Source: Calycina herbarum
Taxonomy: Eukaryota > Ascomycota > Leotiomycetes > Helotiales > Pezizellaceae
NCBI GenBank assembly: GCA_001414485.1
Contig: LLEY01000003.1
Coordinates: 620,001 to 684,000, forward strand
Length of the DNA stretch: 64,000 nt
Reading direction: 5' to 3'
The notes below the pieces were generated by a model, which saw nothing but the letters and a program-made list of their open reading frames with translations, was not told where the DNA came from and did no database searches. How positions within the stretch are numbered: the stretch's first letter is position 1; each line of letters starts with the position of its first letter. Shown here piece after piece: positions 47,701-60,358 of this stretch. The translations under genes were made by a program, and so were the position numbers.

Positions 47701-50700
47701 TCTACTATATAAGATGTCGACTAAAGAGCTACTTACTACAAAGGAATATATCTTAGATAACCTTTATAAGAGATTTATAAAGTATAGCTAGTCCTCTTTT
47801 ACTACTCTAGTACTGTTTATTAAGAAGGTAGACGGAAGATTACACTTTTATATCGACTTTTAGAAGCTTAATAACCTTACTTAAAAAGACCGCTATCTAC
47901 TTCCTCTTATCGATGAAACGCTAGCTTATATTAGTAGAATACGTAAAGACCTAGCCGGAAGTTAGACTACTAGATAGCTGGATCTTTTAAGATTCTTAAG
48001 AAAGTTAGCTCTGCTTTTAGACTCTAGTTACTATCCTCTATTAGAGTCTATCCTGTCTTCGTACTAGAGAAGTCACGTAAAGCCTTAGATAATCCTCTGC
48101 CTAGATAAGTAAGTACGCTATCTCTATTAATTATCGTCGACAAAGAAGAAGAATAGGAGGTTAAGTACTTATAAGTAAGACGCGATAGAAGTCTCTTTAC
48201 TACCGATTAAAGTAGAAGAGCTATAACGAGGACCTTAACTAGTACCTAGCTCGCTACGTAGCCTACTCGCTATATATATTAAAGAAATTCTATTTAGCGA
48301 ATCCAATAGCTAACAGGCCTCTAAAGGCTCTTCCTTTGTAGCTAGAGACGTACGAGGTAGGAAGAGACAATTATAGCGAATTAGAGAGTAACGACTTTAT
48401 AGCTATAGAAGATAAAGCGACTTAGTTAGAGAGAGCCCGGTTGAAGAAGAGAGTAGTATAACAGTCCTAGTCACATACGACTAGATCACGTGCCGATGTT
48501 CTACCGAAGTCTCGCTTAGTATATATAAATAGAGATATAGCGTACTAACTCTCCTCTTCTCTCTTTAGTTTAGTTTTCTTCGAATATAAGTACTATTTTA
48601 TAAGTATCTCTTTTAGTATATTTATAGAGAGCTGTTATACTTATAGCTAGTAAGACTATTATTAGTATAGTATTTAGCTAGTACTAGTAGATCGAGATAT
48701 TACTAACTAGTAAGCTCTTTTAGCCTCTAGTTAATTTCGTATAATAATAGAGAGAACACTTCTATATCTTATTATCTAGCGTAAGTATAGAATACTACTA
48801 CGTTGATTATCTTTAGAGTGTCTTTAGTAGCTTTAGTATAACTATAGACTAATACTTTATCTCTTTTTATATAATATTTATAGTCTTAATTAAACTATAA
48901 GATATTCTTTCTCTAGTTAATTAGAGAGTTATATTTAGTAAGCTAAGGCTTTCTAAGTATAATTTTATAAGAGCTAAGCTTAGTAATATAAAAGCGTTAT
49001 TAGTAGTCGATATACTAGCTTATATATAAGTTAAGAGTAACGAAGTAGATAAGGTTCTCTACTAACGAAGACGATTTATTAGCTATATAAAGACGAGGTT
49101 TTATTAAGGTTTTAAGAGTAAAGTTATTTTACTATATATAATTAGAATTAATAAAAGCTTTAGCTAAAGCGCTAGAGTTAAGTATAAAGTAGGTAGTAGA
49201 GAGCTTTATATTATTAGTACTAACTAATTTATAAGAAACCTCTATTATACTCTTTTTCTACCTTTTCTCTAGTAATAATAATATTAAAGCTTTCTTCCGA
49301 TTTCTACGTCTCTAGTAGTAACTATTAATAAAGACTAGGCTTTTCTCTTAACTTTATTTATATTCTTTCTTTTAATCTTATATATATTCTTTACCTTCTC
49401 TTCGTTCTAGTAGCGGGCTTTCTTTAGCTTAGTATAACCTAGAAGACTATATATCTTATTATCGTAGTAGTAATAAAGCTTATTCTCTGTCTAGAACTTT
49501 CTATAAGTAGCCTTTATCTTAGAAGTCGTAGCCTAGGTCTTATTCTTAACGTTCTTCTAAGTCTAGACGTACTTTTCTCTAACTTTTAAAGTATTAACTT
49601 TCAAAGTATTAAGGTCTATTACTATAGAGTTAGAGAGTAAAGTAGTCGAAGCCAGGGTAATTAGAGTAATAGTAGAGCTAAAGTTGTTCTTAAGATACTA
49701 AGTACTATAAATAGCTTAGTTAATATTATCTTTTTCTCGTACTAGGTTAGCTAAGGTATTAAGTCTAATAGTTAGAGTATAGCGAGAGTCTAAGAGAATA
49801 AGAGCTCGAATAGAGAGGTAGATAGCGTAGAGAAGTCTCTAAGTATAATCGAATCTAGTAGAGTTAGTAATAGTAGCTAATAATAAGTAGAAGAAGAGGA
49901 ATTTAAAAGCTGATTAGTAGCTCTGCTTTTCCTTTTAAAGCTTTTACTAGGCTTTCTTATAGCTGAACTTATTACTAAATATATTATATAAGACGTCTAA
50001 TATACCTTCTACTAAGTTTATCGTAGTAAACTCACTAGCGTTATTAAAGTAGAGGTCGATATACTTATATATCTCTCTTTCTAGAGTTAATAAGATATAA
50101 GCTATTCGCTCTAATTTAGTAGAAAACTAGTTGAAGTTAGTATAAAGCTTAAATTTAAGATTAATAATATATAATCGTAGCTTAGTAGTAAATCGGCGGC
50201 TACTACTAAACTTAGCTAGGTTAGTATAAGAGGTAGATCGAATAAGTAGAGTAGAGAGGTTTTAGTAAATCTAGAGTAATTCCTCGATTTAAGAGTTACT
50301 CGTAGAAGCAGCTATAGAAGTAACCTACTAGAGACGTTAGTTCTTATTATTAAGAGTTATAATATAGTTATTAAATTCGACAGCTTATCGATTATACTTA
50401 TTAGCTTCTTATAGAGTATCTACTTCAGCGACGTATAATACTTACTCTATAGTATCTTTATCGATAGTAGTCTAGTTATAGAGCGAGAGTAGGTCTCGTA
50501 GACCTTATAAGAAGGTGTCTTCGTTCTTATTAATAAAGACTCTAAGCGTACTATTATTAATAGCAGCTTAGAGTTCTTAGGTAGTAAATTAAGATATAAT
50601 AAATTTAGAGTAAAAGTAAGTATAAGAATAGTAGGCGATAGTGAAGAGAAAGGTGTTTCTAGAGTAGTAAGTATAGTAATAATATATATACTATATAAGT

Positions 50701-50896
50701 AAAAGAAGGCGAATAATATATTATAGTAGAGATTAAGAAATAGATTATTCGCGAAGTAGGAAGAAAGAGAGAAGCTCTTTCTTAGCTATTTATATATCTA
50801 TAGAAAGATATATCTACGATAATCGTAATCTCGCTTAGTAAGCTACTTAGAACCGAGCTTAAAAGCAAGCTTATTTACTAAATTAAAAACTCTTAT
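41747..50896 (-). mobile_element. RIP-inactivated Ty3/Gypsy element G1 (minus strand), with nested insertion
   Basis: LTRs of about 180 bp at 41747-41928 (3') and 50719-50896 (5') lie in the same orientation. Read on the minus strand the order is gag (zinc-knuckle relic near 49480-49420, Cys changed to Tyr), then RT, RNase H and integrase (RT near 44.9-44.0 kb, integrase near 43.1-42.8 kb), then the 3' LTR. Without the nested insertion (45190-48639) it is about 5.7 kb, normal for Gypsy. Every frame is riddled with stops. Target duplication not resolved. Confidence 0.75.
45190..48639 (+). mobile_element. nested, internally deleted Ty3/Gypsy element G2
   Basis: Two 183-bp LTRs, 45190-45372 and 48457-48639, each starting TATAACAG and ending TTATA (ancestral TGTAACAG...CA). 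The element is flanked by CTTAT at 45185-45189 and 48640-48644. Plus-strand gag zinc knuckle at 46533-46574 (C-x2-C kept, His and last Cys turned to Tyr). RT relic at about 47700-47935 (PLYKMS...; DRYLLPLIDETLA). RT ends early and the rest of pol is missing before the 3' LTR, so it is a deletion derivative. It sits inside G1. Confidence 0.85.
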
Positions 50897-53800
50897 ACTT
50901 AGAAAGCTAAGAGAGGCGCTAGCGAATAAGAAGCTAGCGCCGAGGATTACTACTTAGCTACTTAGACTAGGAAGACTCTAGAAGTATAAGCTTATACTAG
51001 AATTACTAGAGAAAGACAGAGAGAAGAATAAGAAAGAGATAAAAGAGAGAGAGAAAGAGAAGAAGACAGCTAAGACGCGTTGAAAAATAAGGCCTAAGCT
51101 TAGATAGTTTTAAGAAGACGCTTAAGAAGCGTTAGAGACAGTAGATATACCTACAGCTCTTATACTACTAATATACGCTTTAGCGGTTAAGTACTTTAAT
51201 CTACTATCTTTTATATTATCGAGTTAGAAAGACGAGCTCTAAATAGACAGTAGTAGGACCTAGAAGAGAGTGTTATATACTCGAGAGAAAGCTTAAGAAG
51301 CGACGGAGAACGAGCTAAAAGACTTTATAAACTAGAATAGAAGATATACTACTTACTCTTAGAGCTTAGCTTATAGCCTACGTAGTATAAGAATAATAAT
51401 AATACTAAAGCTACTAAAGACACTCTAAGAATAATTAATATAGTAGTATTCTATACTTATACTAGATAATAAGACGTAGAAGTATTCTCTCTATTATTAT
51501 ATAAAATCAACTAGACTCTTACTACTAGCACGTATACTAGGTTCTTAATACTCTTTAAAAAGCTAGCTTTTACCTAGATATTAAGAAGTATAAATTTAAA
51601 ACCTAAGAGGTTTAATATCTTAGTATAATTATCTTTACTAATAGAGTAAGAATAGACTCTAAAAAGGTTTCTATAATTATTTAATAGAAAATACCTTTAA
51701 ATCTTAAAGATCTCTAAGCTTTTCTAAGCTTTATAAACTTTTACTATTGCTTTATTAGAAACTTCTTTAAGATAGTTAAGTTACTAAATCGTCTATCTAA
51801 GTTAAATATACCTTAGAAATAGACTATAGAATATACTAACGTTTTTAAGACTTTAAAATCAGTATTTACTTTAGTATCTATACTATGTTATTTTAATTCT
51901 ATAAAAGAAGTTATCTTAGAGTATAACTCTTTAGACTACGTATCTACTACTATTCTCTTCTAGTACTACGATAGTATATTATACCTAGTCGCTTTTATAT
52001 TAAGAGTCTTCGACCTAGTAGAATATAACTACAAAATTTATAATAAAGAGCTACTTACTATTATTCGAGCCTTTAAAGCGTAGTGCTTAGAACTCTTAGA
52101 GATAGTCTATCTAATCTTAGTTATTACTAATTACTCTAATTTAAAGTACTTTATAACTATAAAGTAACTTACTTACTACTAAGTATATTAGAGCGAGTTT
52201 CTCTCTTAGTTTAACTTTATTATTAAATTAGTACTTAGAAGAGTAATAGTAAAAGCGGATAGTAGAATACAGCTTTCCTAGGATCTACTCTTATTATCTA
52301 ATAACTCTTAAGTACTATACTAATAGTAATTACTTCTAAAACCTTATAATTTAGAACTAGATATATATATAATATCTTTTAAAAACGAACTAGAAGAATC
52401 GGATAATCTTAAATATATTCGACTTCTTTATAAAAGTTATTAAGAAGATCTATTTTAGACTTATATTTCTAGAGAGATAAATAGAATAGACTATACGTCT
52501 TACTTAAAGAAAATAGCCTTATTAGAATATCGTATTATTAAGAGTAAGCTCTACTTTCGAGATAGACTATACGTTCTAGATATTAAGCTTAGAGTCTAGC
52601 TTCTTTAGAAAATCTACGATTTAGTTAAGAGTAGCTACTCTAGTAAGAATAAGATATTTAAGCTAGTATCTAAAGACTACTAGTAGTCTAAACTTTATAA
52701 GAATATTAAGTAATTTGTTAAAGCTTATAAGAGTTACTTTTAAAATAAGTTTTCTTAGCTATAATACTAGAGTACTTTAAAGCCTCTCTCTATTCTAATC
52801 TAGTAGTAGAAGAACCTATCTATTAATTTTATAAGACTAATTATAATAATAGATAGTTATAACTAGATTATAATAGTTACTAATAGACTTATAAAGAACT
52901 GCTATATTATTCTATATTATTTAAAGTAGACTACTATCGACTTAGCTCGCTTATTTATATAAGACGTCTAGAAGCTCTATAGTCTACTAGACTCTATTAT
53001 CTCTAATAGAGGCTTATTATTCGTTATAGTATTCTAGGAAATAGTCTATAATATATTACGTATACGAATTAACCTTTCTACTATCTTATTACGAATTACG
53101 TTATATATAGTAAGTAGTCTAGACAGCGCTCTAATAGGATAAGATACGATATCTAGGAAATAGAAGGTGATATAGAAGGGAATTAGTAATACAAAGGCAT
53201 TTAGGTATTCCAGGATCTCACTGTTAGATAACCGTTGGTAGTCACGTGATAGATCCCCTTGGATCCCTTAGGGGATCTAGAAGGATCTAGGGATCCAGGT
53301 AGCACGAGAGATTCTATATATACCGGCACGTCTGCTATTAGATAGGAGCTTAGTGCTTAACTTTAGTTATCAATCTTATTATCTTATTTAACATCTTTGA
53401 TATAAGTAACGAGTTCACTTCTAAGTAAACAACTTAGCGTATCTGTACTTCTTACTTATATACTAACCTTCGAGACTTAGTTATCTTTGTTTAGTTCGTT
53501 TGAGTTTCGTTATATATCTACTACTCTAAGACCGACGGCTAAACTAAAATCGCTAATAAATCTATTTCTAAGTACCTTCGCTAGTATATTAACTATACTT
53601 AAGAGAATTAGGTTTAGTTCTTACTACTAGCCGAGTTTGCTATAAGGAACGTACGTAGTTTAGCTATAGGTATATTACTCTTCTTTATAAATAACAGTTA
53701 CTATCCTCGAGTAAGCTTTAGCTCTCTCTAAGCTATATCTAATTCTTAAAGCGTAGTTGCTAGTATAACCTTTACTACGAAGATAAGAGATATCTTAGTA

Positions 53801-54167
53801 CTCTTATATACGAATCTTCTTATCTTAAGAGATAAGATAAAGGAAGCTACTAACATCTACTAATTACTAGCTCTAGTATATAGAATTAGAGATATAGTTA
53901 TACTTAGTATCTAGAATATTAAGTTAGTTAAACTAATTCCTAAGTTTAATACTAAGTATATTAGCTCTTTCTATATACTTTAAACTATAAACTCTTATAT
54001 AAGAGTTTTTGATTTAGTAAATAAGCTTGCTTTTAAGCTCGTCTTTAAGTAGCTCGCTAAGCGAGATTACGGATATATTCTTCTATAGATATATAAATAG
54101 CTAGAGAAGAGCTTCTCTCTTCTTTTCTTTCTTACGATTAATCTATTCTTTAATCTCTATTATAATA
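50897..54167 (+). mobile_element. partial inverted second copy of Gypsy family G1
   Basis: Plus-strand pol sequence from about 51.4 to 53.99 kb is the reverse complement of parts of G1: about 51400-51500 matches 48700-48850, 51540-53080 matches 44400-42850, and 53520-53995 matches 42790-42340. It ends in a 3' LTR at 53998-54167. The 5' LTR and part of RT are missing. It carries the solo LTR at 53087-53514 in its integrase region. Confidence 0.7.
53087..53514 (+). mobile_element. solo LTR of family S, partly RIPed, TATCT target duplication
   Basis: 428 bp, beginning TATTACG and ending CGTTATA, flanked by TATCT at 53082-53086 and 53515-53519. The empty site is visible in the G1 copy (inverted, near 42810), confirming the insertion point. 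Its middle (53222-53330) still has CpA/TpG and a palindromic GATCCCC...GGGGATC, so it is less mutated than its relative at 40933. Confidence 0.85.
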
Positions 54168-55460
54168 AACCGCTAAGTTCTAAGCTACTATATTAATAGA
54201 GATTTATATATAGTATTACTTAATAATACTATATTTTCAAATCTTAATAGAATATATATAAATAAAAGACTAATACTAATATAGTTATAAAAGAACCTTA
54301 GTAAATAACTATAGAAGACAACTCTTAAGTATTTATAGTTTAAGTAAAGTTAGCGAGTTTATTAAGTTAAGTATATAGAAAGGCTCTAGCTATAGATTAC
54401 TATATAAGATAGGTCTACTAATCTTATAAATTAATAGAGACGTCTAATTAAGATATAAAAGTAGTATATAAACTTTATTATAATTAGAAATAAGTAAGAA
54501 GAGATAGAGACTACTATATATCTAATTAGAGATATAAAGAGAATTTTTTTAACTCTCTAGAACTAAGCTTTTCTACTAAAGGTCTAATATTAATAGCTAG
54601 TAATATAATATAAAATTTAGAAGACTATAATATAGAATATATAAGAATATAAAACCGCTATTCGCGTATATAATACTTTCTAAGATTACTACTTTAAAGA
54701 GGAAATCTTTATAATTCCGCTACTACTTATAGATATAGTATACTATCTCTAAATAAAGAAAGAGATACTAGAGATATCTTTCTTTTAGAGATTTAATATA
54801 AATAATTCTATAAGCTAGATTAAGAAAGCTAGGTTATAGAATAGGTTTTCTAGTAAGCTTTATAGATTATTATAATAGAAGAGAAGCTCTTATTAAAGTA
54901 GAGAGTAAGTTTAATAAGACCTCTTCTACTATGTTATTATAAGGCTTATAGTTATAGTAAATAGCTATTCTAATAATATAAGAAAGTAGTTTACTAGATA
55001 TAGATATAATATCTTCTTATCTAGATATATATTCTTAATAAGTACTATCGATAGTACTACTAGCTAGTAGAGTACTAAATTATATAGATTTATATTTAAA
55101 GTCTTCTATAGTATATCTTTATAATAGTCGTCGTAGATAAAGTAATCTTTACTAGCTAAAGTAATAGTAGACCTAGTCTAATAAACCGACTTTATAGCTC
55201 TTAGTAAAGAGATTATAAGCTTAGACGAGAAGCTAAAGCCTCTAGTTAAGAAGAATAAGATTAAAGCTCTATATATTTACTATAACGAAGTTTATTAGCG
55301 TAGACGCTAACTTATATCTAATAAGCTTTAGAAGTAGTAAAGACTCTAAATACGTAATATTCTTAATATATAAGCCTCTATTATATCTCTACTAAGTTTC
55401 TTTAATTATATTCGTTATCTAAATTTACTACGTAATAAATTAGTATTATTACTCTTTCTA
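54168..55460. repeat. RIP-degraded sequence, right edge of the island
   Basis: CpA/TpG-depleted throughout and unclassified; probably an older DNA or retro-element. Normal composition resumes at about 55460. Confidence 0.5.
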
Positions 55461-56213
55461 TAGGTCTCGCTCTATTCTTTGGGTAATTTCTGGCCTATAT
55501 CGGTCTTGCTATTAAGTTGTAATATAAAGAATTTGAAAAGGTAAGCGGAGAGAAATACTTTGGAAAACTGTATAGTGATCAATTTTTTAATTAACATGTT
55601 ATCTTTCAAACATTTCTATTCGCCCATTCTTCAGTAACCTGCGTATTTCTCACCCACTTACCAATTCTGCATGTTTCCAGTAGGCTCCGTTGCTCCTTCC
55701 TCACGGGAGAGAGAGTGCAGCTTCCCGAGGAACATCCGAGACTGGCATCGGTTTTTTATCTTTTTCTTCTTCACCCCCACTACATATCTCCAATAGCGAT
55801 ACGAATAACCATCTGCATACTCTTCTGCTTCGAGCTTTCGCTACAAATATCATCTGACCTTCCGTATCAGCCACCATTCAGCACGTGGAAATGTACACAG
55901 AGCTCATGTCGGTCTGCATCTGCATTTCCACTTTGCATCTTGACCACGTTCCAGAATTCCATAGCACCATTTTCAAAGCCCTACGAACTTCGAATACTAC
56001 CACCCCAACCACACGTCTCAGCCTTCATACTAAGCTACTATACCGGTATTCCAGAAACACTATTCGCGAACGGTAGGGCTGTTCTTCTGTCGGAATCTAG
56101 ATGAAATCGGTGTCCAACCCTCCGGATATGAAGTAGCTATGTTTTAGAACCCAGCCCTTTACCGATTTAACAAGAGCATCGAGGGCAGCAACATCTACCA
56201 CCTCTTTCTCTAT
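55461..56213. other. intergenic
   Basis: Normal-composition sequence between the RIP island and the kinase gene's 3' end. A 129-codon plus frame at 55715-56104 lacks any supporting feature. Confidence 0.4.
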
Positions 56214-58864
56214 CTAATATGGAACAGGCGTCGTCCCCACCATCTCAATCAATTCAGCAGCAGCCTCCTCTTCTTCGGCGTCCAGTATAAGCAACTCGCT
56301 CCATTCCTCGGCTCCCTGGATTCCTCTAATCATTATAACAAGTTGCCCAGGGCGGTCGCCAAGTCTTGCTGAAATGAGATCTTTTGAGATTGGTGGGAAA
56401 AGTAGGAATCGCCGAACATCGTCCATCTCACAGATAAGAATATCGCCTTCATCGTCAGGCTTGTCACGGAGAATAAGTTCAACCCGACAACCAACACGTT
56501 GGCCACCTGAGTGCTCTAGATCCAGGTAAAACATGTCTCTAGCGTGAACTTGACGAGTACGATCAATCTTCACAACCTCCACTAATACTAAAGTTTTAAG
56601 ATCTCGAACTCGGGTCGCGTCGGTATTATTAGCTCTTTGGTCTTCAAGACGCGCGCTCTCTTCCTTATATCGGCGGCGGACTATGCCCTTCAGATCTTGA
56701 TACTTTTCATTTGTTTGATTGTACCTTTCTGATGGCCTGAGATTATTTATGCCCTGATTGACAATTAGCATTCATATCATGAGCTCAGGCAAACAAGATT
56801 TCTACCTTTATTATCTTGGCTAAATATTTAACTCTAACTAGGGGCCTTTTTAAAAGGTAGGTAACATCTGCTCGTTGTCCATCAGCACCAAGAACCTCTC
56901 CATTCTTATTCCGCGGAATATCATCGAGATCTAGCGCCTCGGCAGAAGCTGAACGGGAAGCTGGTGCTAGGATCACTACCACGTCCTGGAAACCAGCACG
57001 CCAGGCTTTGAGATAATCCTGATATGTTTTGTGGGCTGTGTTGGCCCAGGTGATGAATAAATCAGCATCAGCAAGTGGTATCCGCTTGTGAAGACTATTT
57101 AGGCGTTCAAGAGCAATGCCCATGTCAACAATGGGCTTGGTAATCGAATCATCCGTCGAGCCGTCGTTGTCAGGGTCAAAAAGGCCTGAAGCGATAGCGG
57201 AATCAGATTTTGACAAAACACAAGTCACCAGAACTGGGATAACCCCGTCGACAAGTGTTTTTAATTCTCGCATATATTTCGTTTCGTCTTCCGCTAATTC
57301 TCGCATCAGATCTTGGACCGTTGCAGTCTCTAAGTGACTTCGTGTTGTTCGAATGCTGCGAGCAGATTTGATGCTATTTCCTCGTCCTGGTTGTACAACA
57401 TCAGGCAAAGCTTCTGACCTCAGCAACCCTTTCCTTCGAATTTTGTAAGGCTCGGGTTTATTTGTCGTTTTCCGACTTTCTGTGCTGACAGTCTTGACTG
57501 AATCTACTGAATTGTTCCCCAAGCTGACCTGGGTCTCCTTTTGACTGACACTTGCTTGCTGAACTGACGGTTCTCCTGTCATAAAGTTCATAAGATCCTT
57601 TGCGGGTTTCAACATACCCTGGAGTTTGTATTTACTACTAGTATTCAAGGGTTGTAGTGCACGAATAGTCTGAGAGTTTTGAAAAGTTTCATCGGGCTGG
57701 TCATTGTCACTTGCTGGCGTGATATGTTCAAACTCGTCGCCCGATAAATCTGCGGTTATGATTGCTTCCGGTGAGTTTTTGGGCAGTTCAGCTGTATCGT
57801 CTCTGTCAGCATGAAGCCATTCCTCTTCCAAAAGATCCTTAGCCTCAGGTCGAAGGTTGGGAAAAGCGACCAAAATTTTCTTGATAAATTCTATCCCTCC
57901 GGTACTGGTTCGAGGTGCCAAAGGCGCTTCGGGAAAAGCTCCACCCTTGCAAAAAGTGACGAGATTGATTGGATAATTCGGAAATGGTACTTGAAGGGCC
58001 ATCATTTGGTACACAACGCAGGCGAAGGACCAAATATCAACAGCATTGGTATAGGAGCTGCTTTCCTCGTCCTCTCCGGTTTCAACATAATGGAAGACTT
58101 CTGGTGCTAGGTAATGGGGAGTACCCGTGGCAGTATGCAAAGCGGTATCATTGTTTGAAACTCGTTTGGTGATGCCGAAATCCCCAATCTTTACCCACCA
58201 AGGGGATTTTTGAACCACGAATATGTTCTGCAGGTATTAGTGAAGAAAGCGGAAATAGGGAAATTTAACTACCTGAGGTTTTAAGTCTCGATGTGTGAAT
58301 GCCTCTCCATGCATAATGTTCAAGCCTTCCAATAGTTGCAAAGCAACAACCCTCGCGTCCGCTTCCTGGAATGCCGGGTCTAGGTATTTATCGAGGGTGC
58401 TATCAGGGAAATATTCCATGGCCAAAAAGACAGCAGTCGGGTCTTCAAACCAACCAAAAAACTTGACAAATATTTCATGTTGGGTGAACTATGTGCGGTC
58501 AGGCTATTTCAAAATACCACGAATCTGACATGTTGCCTACCTTCGACCTAGAAAATTTGGTCAATGCAACCAATTCCTTCTTGTAATCGATATTCTTTCG
58601 TTCCAACTGCAATTTATTTAAACGTTTAAGCGCTCTATGTGCGACATTCTTCTGCTGCCGATCTAGGAAACGCTTCTCGAGTCGAACCGTCCCAAAAGTC
58701 CCCGCACCAAGTTCAACCTCTTCCGGATGCCATTTCTCCTTAACCGCAACCTTTCTAAGGCCGCGGGCCCGATCAGACTTATAGAACGTGTGTACAATCC
58801 TATCAGGGTCCTTTTCGAATTGTGTTTCGAGCTTGTAATCGTTGAGATCGTGGAGGAGTGACAT
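56214..58864 (-). CDS. protein kinase fused to DH (RhoGEF-like) and PH-like regions
   Basis: Four exons, 58864-58541, 58488-58273, 58227-56806 and 56753-56214, all phase 0, give 833 aa. Kinase domain: glycine loop GAGTFGTVRLE near residue 55, catalytic loop HRDLKPQN near 174-181, DFG at 196-198, YLAPEVF, and a conserved end near 315. A Ser/Thr-rich linker with NxxDSVKTVS follows. At about residue 490 a DH-like block starts (RELAEDETKYMRELKTLVDGVIPVL) and runs to VKYLAKIIKGIN. The last exon holds a PH-like sandwich (KIDRTRQVHARDMFYLDLEH...). All catalytic kinase motifs are present, so it is probably active. A role in Rho/Cdc42-type signalling is inferred from the DH block. Divergent from the HeLo/kinase pseudogene, 446 bp apart. 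Confidence 0.82.
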
Positions 58865-59310
58865 CGAGTTTGCGGAGGATGGTCATCACGGCTATGTGCC
58901 AGCCTTGTGGGTTTTCGGCGGGATCTAGTCACAGATGTTAATCTTTGGAATTGGCTGGCTTGAGGGAACATGATACTAACGATTGGTCTAAGCATTTCCA
59001 GCAGTATATATAGGAAAGACGATAGTTGGAAATTGGAGAAGATGTGAGTGAGGCTTGGTTGTCGATCTTATCAGCGCTTGCGCTCAGCCACACGTATTCT
59101 CGGCTACAACGCTGCTATCTAGGTTTCTACCTAACTGTGGTTGCAGCCTGGTCTTTATAGAAATATCATCTTCCATTCCTCGCAACTTCCTTATGTTTTA
59201 ATCCGTGTTTTCCATCTTAAGATCAAAAAGTGCTGCGTTGAGATTCAATAGAACCCCGCGTCCCTGCCAAGTCCCCCTAATCACGCTCTAGTGCGGGGTT
59301 CCTCATAATA
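58865..59310. promoter_or_regulatory. shared upstream region of two divergent kinase-type genes
   Basis: 446 bp between start codons. No obvious TATA box. An in-frame stop upstream of the kinase ATG supports the chosen start at 58864. Confidence 0.35.
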
Positions 59311-60358
59311 ATGGACATCGCCGTTTCAGTGATCACCGTCGCGGATCTCTGTATCAAGTATTTCACCCAAAACATTTTCCCTACCATTCACACCGTCTAA
59401 CATTTCCAGATACGGAACCATACTGGTAAAAACCTGCAAATCCTACAAAAACGCCGACCAAGAAATATCCGAGTCAATCCTCCTCATCGAGACGCGATGG
59501 CTGAAAATTCAACGCCAGCTCGAGCTCCTCTGCAATATCTGGCCTAGTCTTGACGAAGAGTACCAAATCCACCAAAATGGAGTGCTTCAACTTCTTCAGG
59601 GAAAAGCTCAGGCTGCTACTTCCTTGATCGATAGTGTGATAGGAAAACCGGATGATGAGGCGTCAACAAGGAGTATTATGTCCAAGAAAGGAGAAACTCG
59701 AAGGGCAAAATATGCCATTTCTGTTAAATCTAGCCTCAAATCTGTCCACGATGATTTGAAGCAGTGGAGTGACGTTTTTGATATTTCTTGGTATCTCCTC
59801 ATTAGAGAGTCCAGCAAGTCCATCGATCAAGAGTTGCAGAAGTTCGAGCCCATTTCCACGGGAGAGTCTGAACCTCTGTCAACTTTGAAGGAGCTTCGGG
59901 ATGCCATCAGTTCTAATCTTCACGATCCGCCTGAAAGTGGAAAGAAGACAGTCTTCTTACCGGAAACCTTCTTTCATCAGGGCGAAAAGACTGTTCTTGA
60001 ATATTCCTGCTCGGACGTATGGTTCAGCACCGAAGATAACACCCCGTACATCGTCGATAGCCCCAGCACCCTCTCAACACTCTCCGATATGTGCAAACTG
60101 GCCAAGATCCTGCAAAGAGTCCAACCACTGGAATTCGGCATTCCTTCATGCAAAGGTGTGGTGAAGACCACCGCAAACGAGCCCTCATCCCGCGAGTTAT
60201 ACCGCTTCGTCTTCTCATTCCCTGCACCCCTCCAATCTGGGGTTTCTTTACGCTCCCGCATGCTCTCACAAAGCATAGAATCCCAAGCTCTAGACGAACG
60301 TTTTGCACTCGCAAAGGAACTCGCAAAAGCGGTAATGTTCGTGCACTCCGCCGGCTTC
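59311..60358 (+). pseudogene. HeLo-like / protein-kinase-like gene truncated by LTR element
   Basis: Exon 1 59311-59357 (MDIAVSVITVADLCIK), 52-nt intron, exon 2 from 59410 in frame to 60358. The N-terminal roughly 200 residues are a helical bundle of the HeLo/prion-inhibition type found in fungal HET-S-like and kinase-like proteins (for example YGTILVKTCKSYKNADQEI and LIETRWLKIQRQLELL). Kinase-like N-lobe sequence follows (SDVWFSTEDNTPYIVD; ALDERFALAKELAKAVMFVHSAGF). The coding sequence stops making sense exactly at the LTR starting at 60359, where the catalytic-loop segment (V-H-K-N type) is expected. The C-lobe is absent from this window and may lie beyond the insertion. Broken allele; intact elsewhere unknown. 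Confidence 0.75.

Noticed and set aside
55715..56104. 129-codon plus-strand open frame
   Set aside because: No domain or conserved motif, no splice partners; proximity to the RIP island suggests chance.
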